Positions 10,621 to 20,647 of a stretch of 64,000 nt of DNA are shown one piece after another. The notes under the pieces were generated by a model that was not told the origin of the DNA, ran no database searches, and worked only from the letters and a program-made list of their open reading frames with translations. The position numbers were made by a program, and so were the translations under genes. Every line of letters begins with the position of its first letter. The first letter of the stretch is position 1. This stretch comes from Amylostereum areolatum (taxonomy: Eukaryota; Basidiomycota; Agaricomycetes; Russulales; Stereaceae), in contig SAXG01000010.1 in NCBI GenBank assembly GCA_012932865.1, forward strand, positions 558,001 to 622,000, written 5' to 3'.

Positions 10621-11626
10621 CGCGTACTACCTTTAGCATGGACTCGCGGCCTCTACAAGGACTACGTATAGCACCGGACAAAAGTGTTTCTTCGAATTTT
10701 GCAAGCTTCACGGCTACTCCAACCCCGACGGCAACATGCTCCCCGCGTCGCTCCCCGTCCTCCTCAACTGGTGTGCTAGCCTCGCTGGCAAAGTTCAACC
10801 TAAGACCATCAAGCAATATCTTACACATGTCAAATCCGCGCACATTGAGCAAGACCTCCCCTTCGCCGCCGCCGAGTCCCCCCGCCTGCAACGCCTTATC
10901 CGCGGCATCAAACACGTACACGGAGAGAAGAACCGAAACCCCCGCCTTCCCATCACCCTCGACATCCTCGGCACCATCCTGTCGCACATCCGACCCGGCC
11001 CTCTCCATGACACCATCTACGCCGCGGCATGCATGGCCTACGCCGGTCTCCTGCATTGCGGTGAATTCACCATTGACCCTTCAAAGAAAGAAGCCTTCTC
11101 CCCCGACTTCAAGCTTTCCCACGGGCACGTCTCCATCGTCGGTGAGGGTGACGATGCGCACATCGTCCTCGACATCCCCGCTTCAAAGACCGACCCCTTT
11201 CGCAAGGGCGTCACCATTAAGATTGCGGGTGCCCCCGGTCGACCATCGGACCCCATCGCGGCACTCCGGCGCATTTTGCGACCCGATGACGACGAGAACG
11301 CTCCCCTCTTTCAAGACGGGCAGACCTGCCTCTCTCGCAACACTTTCATCGCAGAAGTCCGCGCTGCACTCACCGCCGCTAGGCTCAACCCCTCCGGCTA
11401 CTCCGGGCATAGCTTCCGTCGTGGAGCAGCGTCCTCCGCCGCCCAGGCAGGCTTCAGCGACTACGAAATCCAGCTGCTAGGCCGTTGGAGAAGTGATGCC
11501 TACCGGCTCTACGTCGAGCTGGACGACACGCGGCGCTTGCGTCTATCCTGGGCTCTTCATTGGGTCCATCCTCAAGGCGAACCTTACGACCCGCTGGGCT
11601 CTGCGGTCCACTTCAACTTGGCATAA
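10575..11626 (+). pseudogene. Tyrosine recombinase of the Ngaro-like element, inactivated
   Basis: The YR frame can be traced upstream of its first ATG (10736) to about 10575: the core-binding domain (ASTRTTYSTGQKCFFEFCKL at about 10649-10708) is preceded by YYL-stop-HGLA, with TAG at 10634-10636 where the family has tryptophan. The catalytic domain has the H-x-x-R box GHSFRRGAAS (His codon 11408, Arg 11417) and GRWRSDAYRLYVE with the tyrosine region near 11501-11512. The first catalytic arginine, normally in an L-L-R-x-G-E motif, is histidine (CAT at 11054-11056, in LLHCGEF). Both lesions are single G-to-A changes. The rest of the frame is open to 11626. Confidence 0.8.
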
Positions 11627-11689
11627 GTTGGTCCCAAAACCGACCGCTTGCGCTCCAAGACCGCAATAGATCTCCTTGCCCCGCTCACA

Positions 11690-11850
11690 AAGCGGGGGTG
11701 ACGAGACAACGAGGCAGCGGGGTGACCAGGTGGCGGGGCGATGGAGTGGGTGGGTGATGAGATGGAGTGGGTGGGCGACGAGACGGAGTGGGTGGGCGAC
11801 AAGGCGGGGGGGCAACAAGGCGGTGGGGTGACAAGGCCTAGGCAGTAGTG
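11690..11850. repeat. G-rich minisatellite, second block
   Basis: Degenerate tandem units built on gatggagtgggtgggcgac and gacaaggcggggg, resembling the repeat at 6750-7490. It follows the end of the tyrosine recombinase frame by about 65 bp. From 11850 to 12035 there is further purine-rich sequence without a gene. Confidence 0.65.
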
Positions 11851-12040
11851 GGAGTGGGGAGAGAGGGAGGGACGACAACGGTGGGAGTGGTGATGGGAGT
11901 GAGAAGAGAAGGTCTGTGCTGGCACGGTGAGTGAAGTAGCCGCGTGAGTGAGTCAGCTGTCCCACGGTTAATTGACTTTAGGGCAGGCCCGATTTAGCCT
12001 TCGGGCAAATCCCAGGGCGTGCGCGGAAAGCTGCGGGAAG

Positions 12041-12548
12041 TGTTAAGGACGGTCCTTATCACGTGACAAGCGGCTCAGGCTACAGTACTCTTACGCGTGA
12101 GAGGTGGGATCAGGGGATCCAGACGTCTCGGTTATGCGAAGGTTAGAGTCGATAAGCGAAGCAGTAAGTATTCACGGAATACTTAGGCGAGCTTTCGATG
12201 GTAATTGTTTAGGCTCTCTTTAGTATACTTAAGAGGAGGTTCTTATTAGAACAGTCCTGTATTTACAAAGAGAACGAGCTGGGGAATAGCTCGTTCGTTG
12301 AGCCTCCTTTTATAAGAAAGGAGATCGAGTAAACATATGTACATTGAGCAACGGTTGTATCAAGTATCTACGGGGACGAGACTGTGGCACCGTCGTGGCT
12401 ATGTCGTTGAGACGGTGACGATCTGTGGCACTGTCGTGGTCGCGTCGTTGGGACGGTTACGAACTGGGGCACAGTCGTAATCCGTCGTTTAGCGACGTCC
12501 TTCCGAATAAGGTAAGGGAAAATGGAATACCTTGATCGAGTTGTAACA
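12041..12548 (-). mobile_element. Solo LTR, copia-like, with perfect 5-bp target duplication
   Basis: The 508-bp segment begins TGTTAAGGAC and ends GTTGTAACA, with TGTTA/TAACA ends typical of copia-type LTRs. It is flanked by GGAAG at 12036-12040 and again at 12549-12553, a perfect target-site duplication. A TATA-like ttataaaa on the minus strand (complement of 12309-12316) suggests minus orientation. No internal region is present, so it is what remains after LTR-LTR recombination. Confidence 0.85.
12378..12500. repeat. Three imperfect 40-42 bp tandem units inside the solo LTR
   Basis: Units at 12378-12419, 12420-12460 and 12461-12500 share the plan tgtggcac-gtcgtgg-cgtcgttg-gacggt-acga. The third is the most diverged. 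They lie in the half of the LTR upstream of the TATA-like box when read on the minus strand, where LTR enhancers usually sit, so they may be regulatory. That role is inference. Confidence 0.65.
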
Positions 12549-12900
12549 GGAAGTTACCGGGTTGATCGGAGTTTCCTTAACCGGCCGAACCACGCAAGAA
12601 GCCAACTGTCTCGTAACTGTCCATCAAATCCCAGTAACTCCCCAACTAAATATGTCAAGTTGCTGATGTAAGCAATGTATACACACGTTTGACCAGTTCC
12701 TTCAATGTCAGGTTATTGAAGACGAGGGAATGAATGTCGCGGGGGAGGGCCGGAAAGGGAGCGAGTTCTTTGCGCGCTTCATTGTCGTTCATCGCAGTAG
12801 GCTTGAATGCGGTCACCATCAAGTTCACTGGTTAATATAACAAAAGTACGGATGGATACAAATGGTTGCATGTTTAGCCACAAACCCCTGAGAAATGCTC
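12549..12900. other. Intergenic stretch, no gene seen
   Basis: After the solo LTR target duplication I see no coding frame of interest until the minus-strand gene that ends at about 12909. Confidence 0.5.
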
Positions 12901-12908
12901 CCGTAGGC

Positions 12909-13994
12909 TCAGTTCCCGTACAGGCGCAGCAACGTCCTCTCCCTGAATACATCCTGAGCATCCAATCTGCTACGCAAATACCACCACAACGGCCGAGTAA
13001 CTGCGTCGAGGTCAACCATCTTTTCGAGAGATTCCCAGCTGTTGAAGGGGGGATTTTTGACAACGACAACGGGGCCGTGTATTTGGGGAGCCCGGGCTGC
13101 GGCCACAATGGACGCGATCAAGTTTCTCGCCTCCTTTTGAATATCCCCCTTCCCTTCCCGGATGACCCCGTACACAGTGTAGTACCATGTCGCCGCACGG
13201 GGGTCACGATCATAGAAATTGCAGACTGGTGCGACCTTTGTACAGTAGTGAGCAACAAGTGCCGCGGGGGCTTTCAGATCGACACGCACCTTAGCCGCTC
13301 CCAAAACTTGAGCAATGGTATCGTCGGATATAAGGCTTCTGTTGTCTTGATCCAACTCGCAAGAGTCGAAATGCATCGCAAAGATGTCGAAGTCTCTCAG
13401 AACACTTTGGTGATTGTCAGGGAAAATGTACGCCACATTCCAGATCTGACAGGACGTCAGTCAAATCACACGCGACAAGACATTTGTCATGCACCTTGCC
13501 CATGTCGGAGAAGTTCCAATTGTCCACGAAACGAGAACACTCACAGTGAAGAGGGTAAGGTCAAGAGAACGGCAGGCAGCCAGGGGAAGAAATAATTGTA
13601 ATACGGCCCAGTCCGGTGACAATGCAAGTGATTCATGTATCGTGCGACATAGCGGTCCGACCCCTAGCTCTGCACACACACCCAACCGGGAAACCAAACA
13701 CCGCTGTGCCCCTAGCGCCGCATCCGCCAGCAGATCTCACACACTACAAATGAATCTGTGAAGCCCCGTGGTCAGCGAGAGAGCGGAGCAGAGAGAGCAA
13801 CATGCAGACCTGCTAATCACGGCCCACAGGAGGTTCACCTCACCAGCGCAGATGTTGACAATGCAACTGGATGTAACGGCACGACGGAACACGAGCAGCT
13901 TGCCCTGGAAGAAGAAGTGCGCATTGTCGAGGATGGTGTCGGAAGGGTCGTAGATGGTGTCATGCTGAGTATAGTATATGATGAACCGGTGCAT
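12909..13994 (-). CDS. Hypothetical multi-exon protein
   Basis: The 3' exon (13445-12909, about 178 codons, beginning IWNVAYIFPDN and ending LLRLYGN) joins in phase across a 49-nt intron (13446-13494, GTGCAT...CAG) to an upstream exon reading RFVDNWNFSDMGK. Further upstream, 13994-13737 holds a plausible exon starting MHRFIIYYTQHDT with hydrophobic, cysteine-rich sequence after it; the junctions between them are not resolved. The 3' exon has even composition and is much more protein-like than the 262-codon frame on the opposite strand. No motif that I can name. More 5' exons may lie up to about 14250. Tracts to 14460 hold no other recognised feature. Confidence 0.5.
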
Positions 13995-14462
13995 CTTGCT
14001 GAGATGCCTTACTGAGATGGTCTTCGATCAAACATGGAGGGGGTGGTCGAAGCACGCTTCGTAGGTGGGATTGCTCACGCCATTGTTGAGGTTGTGGTGG
14101 TTGGTGAGCACTTTCACGCAGGCAGTGGGGCCCTGGACTGGGACACGAAACACGCGAACAGAGTAGTTTCTGCCCTGGCACGGCGTGGATTAGCGAACAT
14201 CGAGAAAAGACGCTACCCGACGCAGACGTACCCTGTGAACATTCATCTTGCGGGAGAAGTCTTGGAGAGCTTGAGGTGAAGTCCGTAGCAACGTTGACGA
14301 GGTCGTCCCCTTAAATGTGCACCCTGCCGGTTACCGGAAAACTGCCACCACGACGTGCGGAAGGCCAAGGTGTACACGGACAAAAATGATTTCATTAGAG
14401 GTAACCCGCACAAAAAACGGGCATGAGATCGCAGCGACGGAACGTACAAAAAAAAAAGATGG

Positions 14463-15407
14463 TTAAACCCTCTCGATCAAGCGCACCACATTCATTGTTT
14501 GCTGCAAACAGTCACCTCCGCACGGCAGCCCTCCATACCTCCAGGAGGTGGTCAGTTGACGGTACCCGGGACCTTGGCCGTACTGCTCGTTGAATTGGAA
14601 GGAGAAGCAGCCCGCGTCCCCAAAGTGCTGGGTTGTATGCGGACACGACCAGCCTTGCTCAATGTCGTCCGCCTGACATTGCGTGTCCAACTGGTCGAAG
14701 AGCCAGATGACGAACCCGTGTTTTTGATACTTGATAACCACGAAAGCCGTCGTGATTTGTGACGACTGCTCTGGGTTGACACATCCCCCGCCGGAAAACG
14801 TCAAAGCCGGATACCCGACGACCAGCTTGTCCGCGACGACATAGTCCACCACGAGCGTCCCCCAGAAAGAAGGGAGAGGATAAGTGGGTGAAGGGGTACT
14901 ACTGCATACGACGTCGATGGAGAGCTTCCCTCAATTGAGATGCACGATGGCAGAGATACCACCGTGATATTCCATGAAGTCGTTGGTGTCAGTATCGAGA
15001 GTGTTTGGCGCGGCAAGGACGTAGTGTTTGACATCGAGGAGGTAGCGGATGACAGTGTCGCCAGCCGTCACCGGGCAGTAGATGTCGAGGTCTTGCAGAG
15101 CCCACAACTTCATCCATTTTGTGCGTGATAACGCGTATGCAAGCGCGGCTGAGCCTGAAACGATAGAGTCCATCGTCCGTAGGATTGCGCGGAAGCCACT
15201 TGGGTTGCCAACCCACTTGCGCAGGGTATCATTCCAGCAAATGCGAGCGGTGACTCTGGAATGCAGACCCAGATGACGAGACGTCCGGCAAGCCACGGCA
15301 AGATCGAGGATGGGTAGGTACGCGAGACATTCCTGCACGAGTTCTTCTGTTCCCAGCACACGCCTCGTGGGGGCGTTTATGTTTTGAGGGACGTCAACAT
15401 CTGTCAC
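14463..15407 (-). pseudogene. Nucleotidyltransferase-like family member with N-terminal F-box-like segment (copy 3), broken
   Basis: From ATG 15407 the protein begins with a hydrophobic F-box-like stretch (LGTEELVQECLAYLPILDLA, then ACRTSR), then IVSGSAALAYAL and DLDIYCP, the G-S/G-x-A-L and D-x-D signature recalling minimal nucleotidyltransferases. A TGA at 14931-14933 stops this frame where sense would be restored by one transition (CGA), and about 75 nt later a 1-nt deletion near 14856 shifts to the frame that runs VVDYVVADKLVVGYPALTF and the C-terminal cysteine block (SCPHTTQHFGDAGC, then WRYGGLPCGGDC) to 14463. Apart from these two lesions the gene is complete, so the decay is recent. 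The enzymatic role is inference. Confidence 0.55.
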
Positions 15408-15829
15408 GGCTTCTTGGCTATAGTCACCAGGTCAATTAGAATCGTTCAATTGTATTTTAAGAACACATACCCAATGGATATGATCCCTGCATCCAAAGCA
15501 CCGAGACCGTTCTTGGCACCTTCATTGACGGAGGACATCTTCACGAGCTCGTCAGCGCGAGAAAGCGTGGACCATGCAAGAGCGCACCTGAGGGTACACA
15601 CAAGGCCTGTTGGAGCGGCGAGAGGAACGGGTTCCAGTGACAACACAGAGAGCGCAAACGAAGTTTGTGAGTAAGAAGTGAAACCGCCGTGCAATCAGAA
15701 CAAGCCCGGGTCATGTGGTACATCCCACTGATAGCTCCACCGTGTTGTACATTGAATAGTATTACTGAGTTGTAAGTCGTAAAAGCCCAAGTCACTTTGG
15801 TGCACAAATAGAAGAGCCCCGACCAATTG
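15408..15829. other. Interval with one weak minus-strand frame
   Basis: A minus-strand frame at 15446-15694 (82 codons, ending GALDAGIISIGYVFLKYN) is protein-like near its C-terminus but has no relative I recognise. It may be a 5' or 3' exon of a neighbour. Nothing else seen. Confidence 0.3.
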
Positions 15830-16753
15830 TCACCCCGTAGAACCGAGAACCACCCCAATTGATGCCTCTGAATCCAAGACGCAACCACCACCGCAACCCT
15901 CCACACCACCCCATCTCCACGAGACCTCGTCTGCCCACACCAGGTCCTCCCTTGCTCCATCGTCTCCGAAATACGTTGTCAGGCATGTGTCATCGCCGAA
16001 AGTCCTTGTGTAGTGAGAGCAGTAAGGAGAAGGTTGACCCCCGAGATGAGCCGGTGAACGTCCGTCGAAGGGGATGAGCACTATGGAATGACTGGCCACC
16101 TTTTCCGCAGCCTTGACAAAGCAGTTGAGTCTCTCTGCTTTGTTGAGTACGGCGCACCCGTTAAGAGTGAGGTTGGGATACACCACACACACACTATCGG
16201 CCGCGACAAAATTGACGAGGTGGGAGGACCAAGAGCACGTGATGATGGGTAGAGGGGAGAGGGACGATGTGGAGTAGAGGTTGATCCGTGCGTTGTCGTT
16301 GACGCAAATCAGGCTGAATGTTGTGAGTATGTCATTGTTGAAGTCCGACGAGGAGGGGTGTCCTGAGTTGGTCATTGCCATTATCACATAACCCTCGGTG
16401 TCAATCAGCAACTCGAGGATCGACCGGAATGTGTCGGCAGGACAATACATGTCCATGTTGGCCGGGAACCATGCACTCCCTGCATGGACAGCAATGTGAA
16501 GGGCAACCAAACCCCCAATGACAGCTTTCGAAGATTGCATGAGATCGCGGAACTGGGTGGGCGAGTTGACAAAGTGAGATAGGACAATGAAGACTTCGCT
16601 CTGGATCACAGCCCGGGCAACGACTTCATACGCTTTGCTCGACCTCGCAGCGTCGGCCAGCATGGACAGGGGCAAAGATAGAGTGACCACATCGAAGTTG
16701 TCGCGAAGATACGTGAGATACTTCGAGGGAATGTGGTGTCGCTGCAGGTTCAT
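15830..16753 (-). CDS. Nucleotidyltransferase-like family protein (copy 4), apparently intact
   Basis: 307 codons without interruption from ATG 16753. The order of blocks defines the family: a helical N-terminus; AVIGGLVALHIAVH (about residues 76-89); NMDMYCPADTF (about 99-109), aligned with DLDIYCP of copy 3; a variable domain; SSHLVNFVAADSVCVVYPNL (about 178-197); and a C-terminal cysteine block (PYCSHYTRTFGDDTC, then SWRWGGVEGCGGGC). In the motif the first Asp of D-x-D is Asn, so if the fold is a nucleotidyltransferase this copy may not be catalytic. The last residues after the cysteine block have no counterpart and an intron near the end is possible. It lies next to copy 3 on the same strand, consistent with tandem duplication. 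Confidence 0.6.
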   Translation of the reverse strand: MNLQRHHIPSKYLTYLRDNFDVVTLSLPLSMLADAARSSKAYEVVARAVIQSEVFIVLSHFVNSPTQFRDLMQSSKAVIGGLVALHIAVHAGSAWFPANMDMYCPADTFRSILELLIDTEGYVIMAMTNSGHPSSSDFNNDILTTFSLICVNDNARINLYSTSSLSPLPIITCSWSSHLVNFVAADSVCVVYPNLTLNGCAVLNKAERLNCFVKAAEKVASHSIVLIPFDGRSPAHLGGQPSPYCSHYTRTFGDDTCLTTYFGDDGAREDLVWADEVSWRWGGVEGCGGGCVLDSEASIGVVLGSTG

Positions 16754-17378
16754 CTTCAGACAGTGAAATGCGAAGATTTGGTGGCGGGCTTGTCACAGAT
16801 GTAGGAGAGGTTGAAAGTGCTTGAGCATCGCAGTCGGGCTTTTCAGCATCTCTCGATGCCAGCCCAGTATGAGGTCAGTCTGAGACACGCGTGGCAACTC
16901 ACTGTGAAGCACACACCATCGAAGAATCGCAGCCTGGACCGTGCGATGCAGACAGAGACACACGCCTCACCGCTGCATCGAGGCACGTTCTCCATTCCGC
17001 AGCGTACGTCTGGGCCAAAGACCCTTCCGCGCGCCCACGTTCTTGTGCACACCTGGCGGCGAGTCGTGTACAAGAGTTAGTGGGGAGCGGTTGTGAGATC
17101 CATGGACCAACCCGAAAGCACCTGCGCCGCAGGGGCTCGCACGTGCCGCAGGATACAAATGTATTTAAAAAAATAAAACAAGGGGCTCGCACGTGCGCAG
17201 GATTCGACAGTAAAAATGACAAGTGTTATCATTATGTTGGACAAACACGGATACATGGTGCGGACCGCGGTTGTATTAAGACGAAGACGATCGAACAAGT
17301 GTGATTATTACAATGACAACTCTTGACTAGGCTCAACGCGGAAACACTTTGCAGATGGCTCGCCCGCAACATCTTGCA
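16754..17378. other. Intergenic stretch, no gene seen
   Basis: Contains a short direct repeat: the phrase ggggctcgcacgtgc occurs near 17132 and again near 17181. Frames here are short and mutually overlapping. No promoter signal identified. Confidence 0.4.
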
Positions 17379-18424
17379 TCAGAACGTATATCGCCTCCAT
17401 GTGAACGACACCTTCCAGCTGTTGAAGTCCAGTTTCCCGTCGCCGGGCCAGCTGTCGTAGTAGCGAGTGACAGTCAACTCCTGAAAGATCACGTCCCCTT
17501 CCGACAGGTCAGCCGCATCGAGAATGGCCATGAGGCTCTTCTGACGCAGAGCGACCTTCGCGTCGAACACGCTCTCGAAAGGAAGGACCTGACAGTAAGA
17601 TTAAAGAATGGCATGGCCAGGAGTTTGACAAATGACGTACCGAAAGAGCGCGAGCACCCTGGACCTTTTTCCCCTGATCGCTGGATGTGCGAACCTCCGT
17701 CATCACGCTCGCGGAGTGTCCTGTTAATTGACGACGCATGAGCAAACGGGCGAGTACCCCGAAAGATTGGAACACACCGCTCGACGAGAAAGCTCTAACG
17801 AGATTTTGGAGAGCAGTTAGATCTGCGGAGCTGACTGGCTTGCCTGTGACCGAGGCGCGGCGATGAGGTGCACCCTCCGTGTCATACAACCAGAGCTTAG
17901 TTATGACCACAGGGATCCAAATCGCAAGGGGATGGTCTTCACCAGGAATGCGCAGGAAAGACGAGGCCACCTTGCTGGATGACCAGGATACGACGGCGGG
18001 CACCTTGGTGGCCCCGTAGATGTTCGCAACTGGGTCTGCATAGGTGCGTAGAGCCTTGATGCACCTGCAAGCAGTAGGTTGGCACAGTCGTGGGGTGAGG
18101 AAAGAGCAGATGTACCGAATGAGGGCGGCCGGGCAGTGGTGCAGACCGTCCAAGGTCTCGCCTGTCCGAGGTAACATTTACCGTTTGAGTGGATGACTCA
18201 CTTGTGCTACAGTACGCAGGGACCAGGCGTCAGCGTGGCAGACTCGGGTCATGGGAGAAGGAAACGTACGGAGGAGCTACGGATGCGGGCGCACCACTGC
18301 TCTGAGCCTGAACGCTGACTTCGCTGGCACTGACGGAGTCGCTGGCGACGAACGGAGTGACTGCCGCTGAACACAACATCAGTCTCAACACCAGACAGCA
18401 AGAAGAAGACGCACGACTCGGCAT
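17379..18424 (-). CDS. Hypothetical protein, six exons including a 5-nt microexon
   Basis: Exons 18424-18270, 18206-18202, 18161-18116, 18064-17641 and 17588-17379 can be joined with GT-AG introns of 62, 40, 51 and 52 nt (five coding blocks; the TGA stop is at 17379-17381). The sum is 840 nt, exactly 280 codons, with no internal stop. The N-terminus (MPSRASSSCCLVLRLMLCSA, then a small-residue stretch) resembles a secretion signal. The rest includes VPAVVSWSSSKVASSFLRIP, two tryptophan-rich strands and a C-terminus ending SWKVSFTWRRYTF. I do not recognise the family. The second exon is only CACAA; without it the phase is lost. The total phase agreement is the main support. A different first exon is the main alternative. 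Confidence 0.6.
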
Positions 18425-19428
18425 CCTGGGAAGAGACAGTTTTGCGTTTCACAGCGGCAGGCATATCGACAAGGAGGGGAGAGTGAAGGTGGAATGGGAA
18501 GGATCCGGCGAGGAAATCATTTATACAGTTTGGAACCGCGGGTCACTACACCTCGCGTTCTGTCAAAGTTGAGTATCAGATGCACTCTGTAACGAAAAAA
18601 AAAACACCGGGGCACGCCGTGGACTTAGACCGCGTCTTGGCCGCCCCACCACCCTCGTTGTCACCGCAAAAAAAAAGGTTACCATGTCTCGCAATCAGTG
18701 CGAAACAACGGCGCACCAGAAAAAGATGGATGAAGGACTCACCAAAATTGAAAGCAGTATGCAAGACACGCAGCACATCTGCCTGCACGGAGCGGTAGAA
18801 GGAGGCCCACACCCGGGAGGCTGGCACACCATTGCACCTTACGGGACAATCGACAGCCGGAAATCCACAGCGGTGGGGTCGACGGCCTAGGTGCTGGGAG
18901 GGCTTCCGTGCTGAGACACAATGGCGTTAACGAAACACATGCGCGAGTAGAGGGCAGACGAACTTATGTACGCAATGTAGTGCGTTCAGTCCCTGCGCAT
19001 GACAGCAAGACAAGAACACGTTCGTTTGGAGGCAGAGGGTACAGGTCGACGTCGTAACGGGCAAGGGTGCGAGAAAGATTACCGTACCAAATCCCCACAC
19101 GAACAGTCATGTGCCCTGTCTTCACCCCGCAAGAGCTCCTGCTTGCAGCCTTGCTCCTAATCTTCACCTCCTATTCACACCGCACGTTCGTCGGTCGCCG
19201 CGAAATCCGATCTCGTCATCCGACCGATGATCTCGCACAGAGGCGAGCATGGATTTTTTTTTCACTTTGGCCTTTTACCGGCTCAAGCTTTGCCAAGTCC
19301 CACACTCAGAAGGAATGGCAAAGATCGCAATGCGCACTCACGCCAGTGCATAAATACGCCTTTCACAACAAAGCCGACCTCGTCGATCCGTCGCCACATT
19401 TCCCTCATCCATATCTTCTTGACTTAAG
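18425..19428. other. Interval with weak minus-strand exon candidates
   Basis: Minus-strand frames at 18576-18827 (starting MPASRVWASFYRSVQADVLR) and 18964-19167 (containing VRVGIWYGNLSRTLARYDVD) are protein-like and could be exons of one gene reading leftward, with the A/T runs near 18597 and 18669 in intron or UTR. I could not connect them. No other feature seen. Confidence 0.3.
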
Positions 19429-20598
19429 ATGTCCTTTATCAAAGGTGCGCGTCTTCATTTCAGTCCGTGTTAACACCGTATCGACCTACCTGCTAGCCCC
19501 TGCTATCGCCAGCAATGAGCTTGTTCGAGACGTGTTACCTCCAGTTGCACGCCTCTTGAGCGATCGCGACCAATCACAGCTCGAAGCCTGGGAGGTCGTC
19601 CCAGACGACTCGGCGGATGCATTGGAGTGGGCTCGGGTCATTGCTGTACCCTCACCTGTTGACGTCTCTCGTCCGTTCGCGTACGTTTATCTTCGAGCTA
19701 ATGGTCACATTGTCTACGAAGTTAGCATCAAGGTCTACGGGGTTCTTGGATGTCACAACTTCGACATATTTGGCTCGTGGAATGGGTGCGTGGTTCTATT
19801 CTGTCTTTCAGATGCTCGACAGTAACCCATGTTTGATAGGCGAGTAGACGGAGCCACCAAAGCTACCCAGTATCTTCATCTTGAAGCAGGACCGTACGAT
19901 GCTCTCTTTTGCCAGCAAGCCCATTGCCTCGTCGACATCAAGGCTCTCATCATTTTGACCCTCCGTTCGTGCAACCTCTCTGCGGATGAGTACCTCCAGC
20001 TGCAGGCCCGGCACGAGGAGAGCATAAGCATGACTCATCGCGTGTTTACAAAGGTGTGTACTGATTTCACATGCACTGTATCCTGTTGCCAATGGATGCT
20101 ATAGGTCGATCGTGTCACCAACCCACCACCTTCAGTGATAACCCCTATGGACAATCCCGCCGACCGCCTCAGAGCCTGGCGTGTTGTCAACAAGCCCACC
20201 TTCAGCAGGTGCCTCCCCAACGGGCGGGTGAAATCTTGCACGTCCGCGTTCTTCCACCCCGGAGATTTTGTTTGTGCAAACGTCCGTTTCGACATCGCTG
20301 TGCCCCGTAAGAGGCCGTACAGCATCCCGACAGTCAGCCCCCACCTGTTCTTCACCCATGTCGTTCAACTCTGCCCGGCTGAGGACACCGTCAAGGTACG
20401 TCATATTCTCTCCACACACATCTCTCGAAACTTACACTTCGATGTTAGGTCATGGACTTCCCAGTCCCAGCTCCGGACGCCGACGCACCCGCCCAGGTCA
20501 CGATGATGTCAACCCCAATCGTCTTCAACAGAGACGTCGAGGATGAGGATGTCATACCGGAGGAGCTCCCGACTATGTTACAGGGCATGGGGGTGTAA
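19429..20598 (+). CDS. Hypothetical protein, five exons, intact
   Basis: Exons 19429-19444, 19497-19785, 19840-20053, 20105-20395 and 20449-20598 are joined by GT-AG introns of 50-54 nt and give 960 nt, 320 codons including TAA at 20596-20598, with phase kept at every junction. The first exon encodes only MSFIK plus one base. The product (319 residues) begins with an acidic helical region, then AFVYLR-like and GVLGCHNFDIFGSWNGRVDG segments, CQQAHCLVDIKALIILTLRS, a central DNPADRLRAWRVVNKPTF block, and FFHPGDFVCANVRFDIAVPR (about residues 231-250), and ends in an acidic tail. No catalytic motif is recognised. It converges on the Helitron helicase C-terminus, whose stop lies about 50 bp beyond its own. 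It could be a host gene, or cargo or accessory of the Helitron. Confidence 0.75.
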
Positions 20599-20647
20599 AA
20601 GTGGAGGGCAATCGGGTGGTGTCTTTCAGAGGGTCATGTACGCAGTA

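Larger units (their letters stand above)
7700..11640 (+). mobile_element. Ngaro-like tyrosine-recombinase retrotransposon, inactivated
   Basis: Three consecutive plus-strand frames encode a gag-like protein, a reverse transcriptase-RNase H and a tyrosine recombinase, with no integrase, protease or methyltransferase visible. This content fits the Ngaro branch of DIRS-type elements, which integrate through a recombinase rather than a DDE integrase and use split direct repeats. I could not identify the terminal repeats, so the outer limits are approximate. The YR frame carries an in-frame TAG and a lost catalytic arginine, so the copy is probably dead. It is bounded on both sides by similar G-rich minisatellite. 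Confidence 0.8.

Noticed and set aside
10620..11480. C-terminal extension of the Ngaro RT frame
   Set aside because: After about 10600 the RT frame is a P/S/T-rich shadow of the tyrosine recombinase in another frame.
12807..13595. 262-codon plus-strand frame
   Set aside because: The opposite strand has better composition and a properly spliced exon pair; the plus frame has no domain.
3600..16753. Naming the paralogous family as an AbiEii-type toxin nucleotidyltransferase
   Set aside because: The motif resemblance is too short and one Asp is not conserved; kept as an unproven fold suggestion.
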